The position numbers and the translations under genes were made by a program. A stretch of DNA of 64,000 nucleotides from Pictodentalium vernedei (taxonomy: Eukaryota; Mollusca; Scaphopoda; Dentaliida; Dentaliidae): contig CM062296.1 in assembly GCA_031216915.1 (NCBI GenBank), positions 449,190,287-449,254,286 of the forward strand, given 5' to 3'. The number at the start of each line of letters is the position of its first letter. Within the stretch, counting starts at the first letter, position 1. The notes beneath the pieces are model-generated. The model had not been told where the DNA came from, ran no database searches, and saw only the letters and a program-made list of their open reading frames with translations. Of the stretch, positions 1-11,899 are shown one piece after another.

Positions 1-37
1 ACAGAGCTGTAACTATGCAATACCAATGGATTCTTAC

Positions 38-106
38 CTGATTTACAAGTCTAAATGGCAATGATGAACCAGATCCACAGTGTACACCACCAAAATTGAA
101 CTGCTC
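38..106 (-). CDS. Host gene exon 12 (last visible)
   Basis: 69 bp, exactly 23 codons in phase 0, acceptor CATTTTCAG and donor GTAAGA (32-37). It encodes EQFNFGGVHCGSGSSLPFRL and then VNQ, the opening of a fourth ASH-like repeat. Too short for most ORF searches, but splice sites and phase both fit. The end of DIRS copy 1 lies only 8 bp beyond its 3' splice site. Confidence 0.82.
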
Positions 107-168
107 CTGAAAATGATAAATTTAAAGTAATTTATATATTTTTTATACTTACCAATGGTCCAGACTTA

Positions 169-2409
169 GCTCATGTTTCCATAGTCCATTCCAGAATACA
201 TGGTTTATTCCGGGCATGCGCAGACAACTCGGATTATCAATCTGGTTGTTTTCTTTGCAAACCGTCATTCTGGAATATCATTCCAAATCATTCTGAGTAA
301 ACCACCTCGCGAGCAGGTTTAAATGGTTTACCTTTTATTTCTGGCATGCGCAATTATCAACAAATAATGGAAAATATTTCCCTGTTTGTTGTATTCTCCA
401 AAAATGTTTGAGAGATCAAGACAATAACAAATATGTTAGGTACATAGAATTGAGCAAAATATTTAAACAGAGCATACCCACAAATAACTGATGAAAATAA
501 AGAGAAAGAACTATGGAGTCAATTAAACAACATGCCCGGTGACCCACCCCCAAATTGAATAAATGAATTTTTTGGACCTTGGAATTCATTTTTTTGGACA
601 AAGCGACCACCCTGGACTGCCCATAACTGACTCATTTATTTCCCCTTGACCCGAAACCCTGATTATGGTGACAGAACATTACATCTGGATGTTTAAATCC
701 TAAAATGATGAATGCCGGAGGGGGGGGGGATGGGGGGGGGATGGGAGGGGGGGGGGGGGGAGTACAACAACTTGGTTACAAGGCTCAAATCCTACAGACA
801 CAAAAATGCCAAAATTCTGAAAACTGAAGATCTGGAAACCTTTCTCCATCCGCACCCCTACCAGTTAGAATTTGAGGGGTGTGACCACACCCCACCCCAT
901 TATAACGTTCTAGCCAAGCTATGTGAGTTTGCCTCCCCCACCTTCCCCCTGGTGAGATCAGATATTGTTACTGAACCTTAACAACGCGGCGGTGCATTCC
1001 TGACCTTCTTGTTCACAGGAACTCTGTGGTGAGAGTGCACAGACAGGCTTTACTGGTTCTCAGTATTCTCACATAACCAACAAATAGTAGACACCAAATA
1101 CTGAAATTGTTTTTTTAAATTCTCACTCATATAACGTCAACGAGCAGAATTGTATGGACATAATAGCAAGAACCTGTCCCCAATCTCCCGGATCAGCAGG
1201 CGTCCTTGCCAGTGGCGTAGCCATGGGGGTGGGGGTGGGGAGGGGGGTGGGAGGGGGGGACTCAGGTCAACCTAAAGCTTTAGCACCCCCCCCCCCCCCC
1301 TAAATCAAAAAGAAATATTGACCCAAATAATCTCCAATATAGGGCTACTGTGTCCACGGCTCCGCCGCCCCAAATACCCCTCCCCCACCCCAATTATAGA
1401 GTCTGATAATCTTGGGCCTGGATACTCCCCTGTACCTGACAGCTCAGGTGTAAAACATCCATCTCAGTCGGTAGTGGAATAAAGAAAAAAAAGAAAAAAA
1501 AACCCCAAATATTCCTTGTTTCAAAATCAGTCCGGAACATGATAGAGTTGGAGGCATTAATTCCTCGGCAAAGAATCAGCTTCAGACCATGGCATAACAG
1601 ATGCAGTGGCATAGCCAGGGGGGTGGGTGGTTGTGGGACACATGCCGCCCCCCTCCAAAGTTTTGCATCCCCTCCCCAAAACATTGATCCAATGCAAGTT
1701 TCAAACAACTTAAGAACCCCAAAATGCTCTCCAATATAGGGCTACACATGCTACAAATGCCTCATATTCGATTTTGGAGCACTAAATTTTGCAAACTTTT
1801 CTCAGGCAAGGCCTTGCCCAAACTAGGCCCCTCTGATTGTCACCCGCCTCCTCCCACGCTCTTGTCCCAACTAGGGCCTCTGGTCGTTACCCCTCCTCCC
1901 ACTTCCATGAAGGGAAGTGGGAGGAGGGGGTAATGACAGGAGGGTGCTAGCTTGGACTAGGCAAGGACCCACAAAACCCCACAACATTACAAATATCATG
2001 GTATGCCCCCACAAAGAAAAAGGCTAGCCCCCCTCCCCCCCCCCTCAATTATAGAATCCTGGCTACGCCCCTGAACAAATGGGAGTCGAAATAATAATGA
2101 AACTCAAGTGCTCTGTCCAGCGTTTCTTAGTAAATTTTTTGTTTCTTTTTAATCTGGTCATATTGACCTACCTATACATAGGAGAGCTGTGCTGTTTTAC
2201 ACAGATGCGGCACTGAGATGAGCAAAAACAGCATCCATGTTGTCATTGACAACATCATCAACAAAAATTGCGAGTGCCACTTCCTCAAATTCCATTCTGG
2301 TTTACATTTAAAGTGCAATTTACTGTTTCCTTGTGATTACTATTCTGTATCTTCACTGCACATGTCACACTATTCCATGTAATCCGGAATGGACTACGGA
2401 AACATAAGC
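169..2409. mobile_element. 2.24-kb non-autonomous TIR element (PIF/Harbinger-like) inside DIRS copy 1
   Basis: The ends are inverted over about 35 bp with about four mismatches. The left end starts GCTCATGTTTCCATAGTCC; the right end, read inward on the other strand, starts GCTTATGTTTCCGTAGTCC. The flanking DIRS sequence is duplicated as TTA (166-168 and 2410-2412), and removing the element plus one TTA restores CAGACTTAGCTGG. A 3-bp TTA duplication fits PIF/Harbinger. No transposase is visible. Poly-G tracts and two hAT-like MITEs lie inside. Confidence 0.7.
1604..2073. mobile_element. hAT-like MITE with CAGTGGCRTAGCC / GGCTACGCCCCTG ends
   Basis: Starts CAGTGGCATAGCCAGGGG and ends CTGGCTACGCCCCTG, the widespread animal hAT-type terminus. 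The body is C/G-tract rich with no transposase. A related but truncated copy lies at 1210-1411 (CAGTGGCGTAGCCATGG with no matching right end). Both lie inside the 2.24-kb TIR element. Confidence 0.6.
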
Positions 2410-2650
2410 TTAGCTGGTGCAAACTCGATATAATCCAGGGCCAAACACAAATTTTAAACCCCCCAAAATTTGCATAGAAACCCAACAAATTCAAGTCCTA
2501 TATGGTCCTCTATACTTTTGCTTACTGCACATGCGCAGTAACCAGGAAGGTACCAAAATTAGCGCCAAGCATCATTCTTTCTATATTGCCTGCTAAATGT
2601 TATAATCAGCGGGGAGGTATGAGTGCCCACTCATGGGAGGGCCATCCCCA

Positions 2651-2737
2651 TCTGGGACATTGGTAAGTATAAAAAATATACAAATAACTTTAAATTTATC
2701 ATATTTTTATACTACAACCAATGGCCCAGACTAAGCT
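2651..2737. repeat. DIRS copy 1 internal complementary region
   Basis: Subfamily B version: GGTAAGTATAAAAAATATAC, then AACTTTAAATTTATC (complement of the left end at 115-130) joined to ATATTTTTATACTACAACC (complement of the right end near 9480). Confidence 0.85.
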
Positions 2738-2767
2738 GAATCATAAAAAGGCTGGAGGGCCTAGGAC

Positions 2768-2984
2768 TTAACCCTTTACCCAACGCAGACGATATCAAAA
2801 TTTATTATTTTAAATATCTTTTTTTTTAAATTTTCAAAAAAATTCACCAAAACCATATCATGTGACCTTCCATTCGAACGAGCTCAATGAGCCTGTTCCA
2901 ATGAGGGGTCACATGATATGGTTTTGTTGAAATATTTTGAAAAATTTAATTTTTTCAACTGCTCAATTTGCATATTACGGTTAA
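2768..2984. mobile_element. MITE type A (TTAA-flanked hairpin) inside DIRS copy 1
   Basis: TTAACCCTTTACCC starts the copy and TTAA closes it. The centre is a long hairpin whose arms contain ACCATATCATGTGACC and its complement around GAGCTCAATGAG. The uninterrupted flank reads GGACTTAAAGG, as at 41468 in the related 41-kb DIRS copy, so the TTAA is the duplicated target. The right terminus has lost about 20 bp. Confidence 0.8.
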
Positions 2985-3559
2985 AGGAAAATCCAATCTC
3001 TCAATTACTTCGATAAACAATAGCTCCTACAGGAAAATGGGAGAAGACAGAGGAATTACATATGTCCTTCTCTTATAAGAAAAGAGAATGACATAACACC
3101 AACAATGTAATTGAGAATTACATAATTTCTCCATTTAATGCCAGCATAACCCGTTATGCTAATTCGGTAAAGGAAACCAATTATAAAGCTAGTCCAGAGA
3201 ATGAGAAGCTTTATACTCATTTAAAAGTGTCTGAGGATTGTATATGAGATGCTCATTTGACACGTAACATATACAAATGCTTCACAGTGCGGTACACTTT
3301 AAAAACAGTACATAAATGAGACATAGTTATTGCTTCACACTGAGTTACACAATAAAACCACCCAGCACCGATGCTGGACTACTGTATCTGGAGGAGTCAT
3401 TCCTTTGCTTTTCACTATAAAGCCAGATAACATAAGGGAAAAACCGTTCCCCCCCCCCCCCCCCTCCCACCTACCCCTTGTTCTGAAGGAAATTTCCTCA
3501 GAACGAAGAGGGCAGTGGAATGGCATCAGTGCTCGAGCAGACTGCCTGAACATCTCCAG

Positions 3560-4870
3560 ATGTAATATCAATAGACTCTAAATTTCTAAGGTAAAACTTG
3601 GTAAATGAAGAGGGCTGTGTCCAGTAAGCAGCCGTCATAAGATCAGTAATGGCTATACTGCTAGAATAAGCCCAATAAGTGGACAGTGCTCTAACCTCAT
3701 GCGCTGAAATCTTGTTGACAGAACATTGATCCGAAGATAGACTTTCATAGGCAATACGTATTGCCAACTGAATCCATCTGGTGATAGAATAAACAGATAC
3801 ATCTTTCCTGTTAGGAATCAAAGAAAGAAAGAATCTTTTTCTTTTTCTTCCCTTTCTAATAAAACCCAATTGATGTTTATAAATGTGCATTGCTCTAACT
3901 GGACACAGCAAAGGTCTATGGTTTATCCGAGGATGGTAAAGCCTTAATGATAATAGGCTCCAGCCGCTTATCCGGAATCAGATTCTTAGCCAAGAATCCC
4001 ACTTCAGTAGTGAGGATAACAGGATTACCCACACTACGGTAATAGGAATCATCAACAGATAATGCATGAAGTTCACTCACTCTTCTGGAAGATGCAAAGG
4101 CTGAGAGAAAAGCCGTTTTACAGGTCAAGAATTTGAACTCTACATCGTCTAACAGCTCAAACAGAGCTTCTTGAAGCTTCAACAGAACCCAAGCCAAATT
4201 CCATTTAGGAACTAATCTGAGGGTTCTCGGTCTATTAACAGAGAAATATCCAACCAGCTTGGATAAAGAAGAATCTGATCCAACAGCCAAGTTATCATGA
4301 TGAGCATAAGTGTTATTTTATTTATTTATTGGTGTTTTAAGGTCACATATTTCTGCACAATGGCTAACCATGACCGTCACAGTTTTACAGGTGGAGGAAG
4401 CCGGACTACCCGGAGAGAACCACCGAGCAACGGCGAGCTACTGTCAGCTCCCCAACATACCAACTCCACACAAGCAGGGTTAGCATTGGTTGAAGACAGG
4501 TGCACCATCGACGTGCAGTACTCCTTAGTACACAGCGTCACCGTGCCCCCACGTGGGCAATGGGGGTGAAGTGTCTGGCCCAGGACACAACGCGGTTGCC
4601 GCAGATGGGATTCGAACCGAGGAGCATAAGTGTCTGATAACCTAGACCTATAGCCCTTAATAGTGACAAGCTGCAAGTTTAATATGTCAAACAAGTAGAC
4701 CAGGAAATTGGCAATCTGTGGAATGGGTGGATCATAGAAGTCTACAGACTGGTCCGTTCACCAACAGAAGAAAACCCTCCACTTCGCTGCATAATTCAAT
4801 GGAGAGGAAGTCCTCCTACAGTTAGAAATTGTGTCCACTGCTCGTTCTGTAAAATGTTTTTGGTGCAAGA
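3560..4870 (-). pseudogene. DIRS copy 1 tyrosine recombinase relic, split by a SINE
   Basis: Keeps RRVSELHALSVDDSYYRS (catalytic Arg box) at about 4030-4090 and the HEVRALSTYWAYSSS and FTKFYLRN boxes at about 3590-3720. The reading frame is split at 3916 and by the SINE at 4314-4621. Confidence 0.78.
4302..4633 (-). mobile_element. tRNA-headed SINE inserted in DIRS copy 1 YR, with 12-bp target duplication
   Basis: A minus-strand SINE body (4314-4621) is flanked by direct repeats GAGCATAAGTGT (4302-4313 and 4622-4633). Its 5' end begins within the tRNA-like head at the B box (GGTTCGAATCCC), so it is 5'-truncated. The 3' end is an (ATTT)n-type tail (4314-4335). It interrupts the recombinase region. 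Confidence 0.8.
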
Positions 4871-6440
4871 AGGACCGCACAATGGAAACTACACCTGAGA
4901 AGATTGATCCAGGAATTCTGTGACGACAGAGGTGCTACTAGCAGGATTTTGAGGTGAAACTGTTTGATTTTCAACAGAATCTGCTGAATCAACAGAGCAG
5001 GAGGATATGCATATCCTTTCATTCCGTCCCATGAGATCAATAGAGCATCTACTGCATGCACTTGATGATCTGGGCATGGCAACACAAACGTTGGTAATTG
5101 ATTGCTCAGGTGTGTCTCAAAAAGATCTATCATGGGACGATCCCACTGGTAGCAGATCTGACTGAACACTCGCTTGTTGATAGTCCACTCTGATGGTAAC
5201 AGGTGACCTTTTCGTGAGAGCAAGTTTGCTAGTATGTTCAGACGATCCGGTATTTGATGGACTGAAAGAAGAATGTGATGACTCAAGAGAGAATAGGAGA
5301 ATATTCTCTGTTAATTCGCATAACGGAATCAAATGAGTGCCACCTTGGTTCCTGAGATAAGCTACTACCATCAAGTTGTCAGACAGATCTGAACATGGAC
5401 GTTCGCTAATTGAACAATCCAATGGTGTAGTGCTAGCCAGACAGACATCATCTCCTTGATGTTTATTATGTTCTTCCCCATGAACTGAGGGTCCCAAAGA
5501 CCCTGACGCATCAAGTCTGCAAGACTAAGGGACACACCCCAGCCCATCTGACTTGCATCTATCATAAACGTGAAGGCCGGATCCGGTAGTTGAAGCGGAA
5601 CTCCCTGAGTCAACCACTGGAGATCTGCCCAAATCTGAACCTTTTGTTTTACTAGGTCCGTTAAAACAATCTTGGTTTCGAGCAAATGCGTCTTCACACA
5701 CTACTTCTGAGTAAAGAAAATCTGGAAGGGATGTGTGCACAGACAGCCCATTGGAATAAGATCTGCATCCGCTCCGCACAGCCCCATCAGTCGCAAAAAC
5801 TCCCTCACAGTCACTGCGGGAGAATTTAGACAAAAGTGAGCATAACAGCTGACTAATTTCGCTCTGGGTAAAGGCAGATGAACCAGATTGTTGTGAGTCT
5901 TGAAGCTCAATTGAATGAAGGACTTGGACGGAGCTAGGTCCTACTTTTTCTTGTTTACTATGAACCCGAGACGTTGGAACAACTGAAACAGACTCTGAAC
6001 ATCGTTCTGAAGAATTAATCTGTCACCGTATCTCTTTAGAATGTCATCCAAGTAAGCTGACGTTACCACTGTCAAATGAGCTTGGAAATATGATATTAAT
6101 GAGTTCATTATCTGAGTGAAAGCCCAAGGCGCTAGGTCCAGACTGAAGCACACTGCTCTGAACTGATAAACCTCTCCTTGCACGGCAAAACGCAGGTACT
6201 TTCTGAATGACGGATGTACCAGGACGTGAAAGTAGGCGTCCTTTAGATCTATGCTTGCTGCATAGTCATCCACTTGAATGTTCGCTCTTACCAACCGAAT
6301 GGTTTCCATATAGAACTTTGGAGCATGATCAATTTGTTTATCCATCTCAAGTCTATTACCGGTTGGAACAAGCCGTCTGACTGAACCTCGACCCGTCGGC
6401 CTGGGGGAGTCTGACTTATAGTCTCTATCAGACAGGCGCC
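4870..6440 (-). pseudogene. DIRS copy 1 RT/RNase H/methyltransferase-like relic
   Basis: The fragment at 5941-6450 keeps SIDLKDAYFHVLVHPSFRKY and the catalytic SAYLDDILKRYGD. Further left, pieces in shifting frames keep the RNase H motif FMIDASQMGWGVS and the downstream PMIDLFETHL and GYAYPP segments. Reading frames are broken at several points, so it is inactive. Confidence 0.78.
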
Positions 6441-8446
6441 CCTTTCCCGAGTTGCCATATTGATGACCTCCAGAGTAACAGTAAGAGGGTTTCCTGTACC
6501 CTCGCGAGGAGTTCCTTTTCGATGATTGTGAAGTGGAACGACCTCGCCTACTCCGGCCTGCTGAAGCATGTTGTTGAGACGCTGATTTCAATAGCAGTGC
6601 ACTGGAAACTTTTTTGTAGCTTGTTCATAAACTAACGAAAGCTTGTCATCAAATAGTGTGTGTCCGGAGACCGGAGCGACTTGGAGAGATCTTTTCACCC
6701 TGTCATCGATAATTGACGATGATGCAAGGGCTGCATCATGTCTAACCAACTCCAAATTTGCCACTGTCAGGGCGGAGTGGTACGTGGCATACATGACTGC
6801 CCTGGAAAGAACTCTTAGCGAGGCACAAACGTCCTTAAATTCCTTCCCATTTAGAATTTGCGCCATAGCCCTGATGATATGGTCTGCATAGGACATAGTG
6901 TCAGAATCACTCTATTAGATGAAATAGAAGATTCCATCATGTCCGAGCATAAATTGAATGATGTAGGCAAGGACATATCTGAATCCTCAGCCTGCTCATC
7001 CAAATGCAGAGGAGCTCTCTGGGCATCTTCTCCAACCATTTTAAAATGGCATGGTCCAGGAAATGGTATATTGATTGAAGATGCAGATAAGAAACTGCCT
7101 CCAAAAAGAAAGGTTGAATATAGCGTCGTTAACATAGCCGAAGGCCTCCGACACTTGCCAAGATTGTTCCAGAAAGGAAAGGACATCATCTTTCCTTTGC
7201 ACAAAATCTCTGTCTAGAGATGACAGTGGTTTCTGCCTAGCAGTCGCTGATCAGGTGGAACAAGGTCAAGATAGTATTGATGAATGAAATTCATCGCTAC
7301 AATATGTGGTTTCGAAAGGGAAGGGTAATCCTCTTCCTTGTCCCTTTTACCATCCGACTGATTCAGCTGATTATTTCAGTCAACCCCATCTGAATGTACA
7401 CATGACTGAACCGACCCAGCACTGACCGACAGCTCACCACCGGAATCTATGGAAGGCTGCTCTTGCACTTGCTGGGAAGCTGCAATGAGCTGCGCAATCT
7501 GCGACAGCAAGTCTGCTACAGAGGGTTGAGGAGAAGCGGTCTTCTGTTTTTTCACTGCTTGCTGCTCCTGGGATGGAGATCCAGACATAGATCTCTTCCC
7601 GTCCAAATGAATGAAGCCTCGGATCGCTAGCTACCAGATGGGCTGACTTCATGGGTAAAGACTGGGTGCGTCTTCGTGCAGCTGCCTGGATATCCGAAGT
7701 CAGATATCTAGCGTGTGGTCATGTCTGCTTTTCTGAAGTTGAGGAAGAAGCCGTGACTGTGGCCGATCCTGGATGCAGTCTAGACGGAGAGTCCTGAGCG
7801 GCGGGCGTGGATGTTAGCTCGGACTCAGCGAAGTTTCTCAAAACAACATTTGACCCCAAATGTTGCTGGGTTAGAGAAGGCTCTCCCACTCGCGGTCTAT
7901 CAGACCTCGCTGAGCTTCCCGAAGAGAAACTTGCAGGCTTCTTCCCTTTTGCAGTCATCACTGGGTGAGCTTTAGTTTTAGAGGTGCTCTCTCTACCCAA
8001 TTCTACACTTCTTTTGAACACAATGGACTTACCAGGTGTTACAGCTCCCACTATCGGGTTGGCCGCTTCACTGGTCGAACTGGCTGCTGGAATAAGTGGT
8101 CTTATTCCCTGTTTAATGTTAAGAGGAGCACCTTAGCAGCCAGGTCTGTTTGCTCATCAGAGACCGATGACAGCAGCACACTTTGGATGGGTGTCGCAAT
8201 ACCATCACCCTGTTCCTGTTCTTCTGAAAAAGAACCTGAAAAACTAGAATTATCCTGCGGCGACAGCTCCAGCATAAGAACTTCACCACTGACGACTTAT
8301 CGCAACACCCGTCTCCAATGTCTGTCATCCTGATGTACACAAGTAGGACAAGAATCCATAGGAGTGCATCGACTACAGGCAAGGTAACAAGCATGCAAAT
8401 CCGAGGAAGACTTCCTCACCTTGCATTTAGAGCAGTAAGCTTTCAT
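6440..8446 (-). pseudogene. DIRS copy 1 gag relic
   Basis: The start codon is near 8446, followed by a Cys/His-rich N-terminus of the same pattern as the younger copies (CSKC, then paired Cys). The best remnant is 6588-6896, which contains MSYADHIIRAMAQILNGKEF and matches the LSYADHLTKALSLRLQGK block of the intact Gag. Several frameshifts are present. The C-terminal end with the stop codon is lost in a deletion that fuses the GRG-rich tail to RT sequence near 6400. Confidence 0.7.
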
Positions 8447-9931
8447 AATTACAATCAAAAGACAGAGTCAATAGCAATCCTACAGATTCCACAACAAAAA
8501 TACATGAATAATGGCAATCAAATTAATTTCGAAACAATTATTAAAAATGTTTTGAAATCTTTTTTTTAAAATGCCTAAGTTCCCAAAGGGAACATCATGA
8601 GCCCAAAAATTTTTTAGCTACACTACTGGAATCATAATCAATGTATCCTACAGTAATTCTAAAGTATTATAATACTACATGTTAAGGGCATTGTCAAATG
8701 TAAACAACGTCAATAGAAAAAAATGGAAACAAGACAACAGGAAAACAAAAAGGCCCAAAGTCAGTTATCAATTTAAAAGCTACCAGATGAAAAGCTAGAT
8801 CTTCATACAAAGAAAAACAGATACATCAGATAGAAGATGCAAAAGACCAAAATGACCCAACACCCCTAGGGTGAGGACGTAACCATGCGGATAAACAGAA
8901 AAAACATTCTGTAATACACGTTAAACTCCCAAGAAATTTAATAAAAAATTTCAATAAAAAACAGCCAAAAAGCTTAGGAGTTTAACAGGAGGGGTTCATG
9001 GAAGGATAGGGAAGGAACACTTAACAAACAGTAGGCAAATCATTAGCAAGAATGATGACGTCAGGCGCATGTCCCGAAAATGGGAAACATGAACATTTTT
9101 TATAATTATTATCAAGTTACAGCCCTGAACATTTCCAACCACTGTTGTTCACTTCCATCATCCATTTATAGCTTTGAATCCACCAATTCTTTCATTGATT
9201 TGTGTCTGGCATCCTCAAAAAAGGAGATGTAAAGCATAGATGTCAGATCATTGTTTACTGACTGAGGGCCAAACAAAGAATGATGCTTGGCACCAATTTC
9301 GGTACCTTCCTGGTTACCGCGCATGCACGGTAAGCAAAAGTATAGAGGACCATATAGGACTTGAATTTTTTGGTTTTCTATGCAAATTCTGGGGATGGGG
9401 GGGTGGGGGGGGGGGGTCAAAATTTGTGTTTGGCCCTGGATTATATCGAGTTTGCACCAGCTAAGTCTGGGCCATTGGTTGTAGTATAAATATATTCTTT
9501 AGATATCCTTTAAGCTGATGTTTCATTTGTAAATGTGATCAGTTTGGTGCTAGAGAAAACTTGCACATTACATTTTTGGGCCAGTGAACTAAGAAACAGG
9601 GGTGCTTTCAACTTAAAATTGGGCCATTTGCTATTCTAAATTGGGCTGTTTGGTCAAGTGTGAAGGTGGATCAGCTAAAGGTTCAGGGTGAGCCTGTCAA
9701 TATTTTATTTTCGCAAGTGCCACCTACAGTCCTGTTAAATGAAGGGTTGGGCCCAAGCTGACTGTAAAGCAAAGAATGTGATAAAACTTTTATTATCACT
9801 GAATGCATTTCACAGTTCAGTCACATGATATACTACACAAACAAAACAGTAAACATTTCTTCTTAGAATTTTGTGTCCCATGCTTGGTAAAATGGACCAC
9901 TTTGTTTCGTAAAGTATAAAACAATACTTAC

Positions 9932-10141
9932 AACATCAATATCCACTTTTGGAGGCTCCACTGTTCCACCCATTCTCAGCTCTATTGTTTTCCATCCTCT
10001 AATAGCTATTTGAACTTTAGTGTCAAACTTTAAAAGGGCGTCAGGTGTTAAAGAAACCTGTATTTCAGCAGTTCCCCCAACTGGTACAATCCCATGTAGG
10101 GGAGATACAGTCAATCCAGGAAAAGGTGAAGGATCTAACAC
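9932..10141 (-). CDS. Host gene exon 11
   Basis: 210 bp, exactly 70 codons in phase 0, acceptor TTTTGCAG and consensus GTAAGT donor (9926-9931). It encodes VLDPSPFPGLTVSPLHGIVP and then VGGTAEIQVSLTPDALLKFD before ending VEPPKVDIDV. The P-x-G-x-V/I-P-x-G-G motif is typical of ASH repeats. Confidence 0.9.
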
Positions 10142-10527
10142 CTGCAAAATGAATTAAAAAACAAAACAATGAACTTTCTCAACCCAGAGGAGGATTTTCA
10201 TTTAAACAAACAAAACAGGGCCCTTTGAGATGAGTATTTGTATTTAGAATATGCATGAAGAACTTGAAATTCCAACACAAGGCAGACACATAAAACAATG
10301 TCCACAGGTATTTTTTTTAAGAAGATAATGCTTTATTCATATTACTTTTGTTTCACACAGTTGTTAACCCAACAATTATTTACATGTTACTATACATGTA
10401 CTTAAAACTGTTCAAATATGGTTTCATTCCATAATTAACAATATTTTTGTTGCTAACAACTGCAATTTTAGTAGCTAGAACCAAATCAGTTTGTTTTGAA
10501 TATCTATTTATTTGAAAGTGTACTGAC

Positions 10528-10650
10528 CTGAAAATAAGCATGATTCTGTCCTAAATTATTGAGGAGAGCAGACCTGGTTGTTGTTAAATGTATTGGTACT
10601 TGACCAAACATAATTCGTCTATCCGCAAATTGAACATTGGTGGAACCAAG
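10528..10650 (-). CDS. Host gene exon 10
   Basis: 123 bp, exactly 41 codons in phase 0, acceptor CATTGCAG and donor GTCAGT (10522-10527). It encodes LGSTNVQFADRRIMFGQVPI and then HLTTTRSALLNNLGQNHAYFQ, the start of a third ASH-like repeat. Confidence 0.88.
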
Positions 10651-10789
10651 CTGCAATGAAAAATACCCAATAACAGTCATGATGCATGAAGTCTCAAAGT
10701 CCTGATCTTAATATAAAAAGGAAACTTTTGTCTTTCTCGCTCTCTCTCTCTGCTTTTCTGGCTGTGTACATTTGTAGGCTATAGCCTCC

Positions 10790-11475
10790 ACTATATCAAG
10801 ACCGACAGACACAAAATTTTGCACCAAGGGATAAATTGACCAGGAAAAGAACATTAGATAGGTCCTGATCATGTCGGACGTTGTATTAGCCCTTCAACCT
10901 GTGCAATTATAGGCTAGAGACACCACTGTGCTTCGATCGAGTGAGACAAAATTTGGTGCCTAGGGATAACTTGACCTGGTAAGGGACATGAGATGGGCCC
11001 CGATAGCATCTGACATTGCATTATTATATATTATTATTTAGTGAGGTCTAATGACACTTTCAACAACCCATCATGTTGGAACCAATGTTGCAAAAACCTT
11101 TCAACAAGTGCAACACTGTGCAAAGTTCGACTCCCATGAGGCCTTGACTGATTGAAACAAAATTTAGTGCCTGGGGGTAATATGACCACGAAAGGGATGC
11201 ATCCCTTTTTTCATTTGACATTACATTAACACAATAAAAATGGGATGCAATTCAACATTTTCAGAGATATCAACCTAAAAATTGGTGTCTGGTGGCAATT
11301 TTTTATCAGGAGTAAAATGTTATGTTAACCCTTCAGCCATTCACCCTTCAATCAAAGCAATTCTGGAATGCACTAACATTTTTTCAGAAATATTGATCTG
11401 AAATATGGCACCTAGGGACAATTTTTTATCAAAAGTAAGATGAGCAGGTTGAATTTTTATAATTGACATATCATT
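10790..11475. repeat. Diverged tandem repeats of about 130-210 bp
   Basis: Units recur near 10800, 10930, 11140, 11260 and 11390, each with a version of ACAAAATTTGGTGCCTAGGG followed by ATAACTTGACC and a run of GACATTGCATTA. Spacing is irregular. A short SINE-like fragment interrupts it near 11040. Confidence 0.55.
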
Positions 11476-11899
11476 AACACTGAACTACTGGGTACACATA
11501 CTATTAAGTTAACAAAAATGTTAACTTTTAACCCTAAACAAGTGTCAGACCATATTTGATGAGTGCTAATTACAAAAATAGCCATAAATATATTGTTATT
11601 TTTTTAAATTTCTGTCTCCAAAACATAGCTTATGATCCTTCATTGTCATGCTTATTTCAATGAGGTGCCATAATCTATACGTTGAGGAAAAATATGAGTT
11701 ATTTCTTTAATGTATGTGGCAGTATTCAAGGCTCGAAATATTTATTTTTCCAGTGCAGGTCAAAATGTCCTGCCCCAAGTAGTTGGTACAGGTTATTTTA
11801 ATTTGGTGTAGGTCATTTTCAACAAATTGCTTTACACATTGTAAATTGACATATGGTGACTACTAAATGAGGAAATGACTTGTTGATTAGCAATGAAAT

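Larger units (their letters stand above)
115..9490 (-). mobile_element. DIRS copy 1 (subfamily B), old and interrupted
   Basis: The outer end matches AAATTTAAAGTAATTT at 115-167. It is interrupted by a TIR element at 169-2409, resumes with TTAGCTGGTGC, and ends near 9490 with an inverted copy of the terminal repeat. A MITE (2768-2984) and a SINE (4314-4621) are also inserted. Order on the minus strand: gag relic, RT/RH/MT relic, YR relic, C-tract, internal complementary region. All frames carry stops and frameshifts, and about 0.4 kb around the gag/RT junction is missing. It shares CTAGGACTTAAAG with the 41-kb copy, against CTAGGACATAGAGG in copies 2 to 4, so it belongs to a second subfamily. 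Confidence 0.85.

Noticed and set aside
712..981. 89-aa plus-strand ORF starting MPEGGGMGGGWEGG
   Set aside because: The glycine run is translated poly-G and the rest lies in transposon-derived sequence with no domain.
3330..3581. Plus-strand ORF with a proline run (PFPPPPPSHLP)
   Set aside because: Translation of the DIRS C-tract; the real coding strand here is minus.
5117..5497. 126-aa ORF beginning MGPSVHGEEHNKHQGDD
   Set aside because: It is DIRS copy 1 sequence that crosses from the overlap frame into the RT frame through a frameshift; part of the relic.
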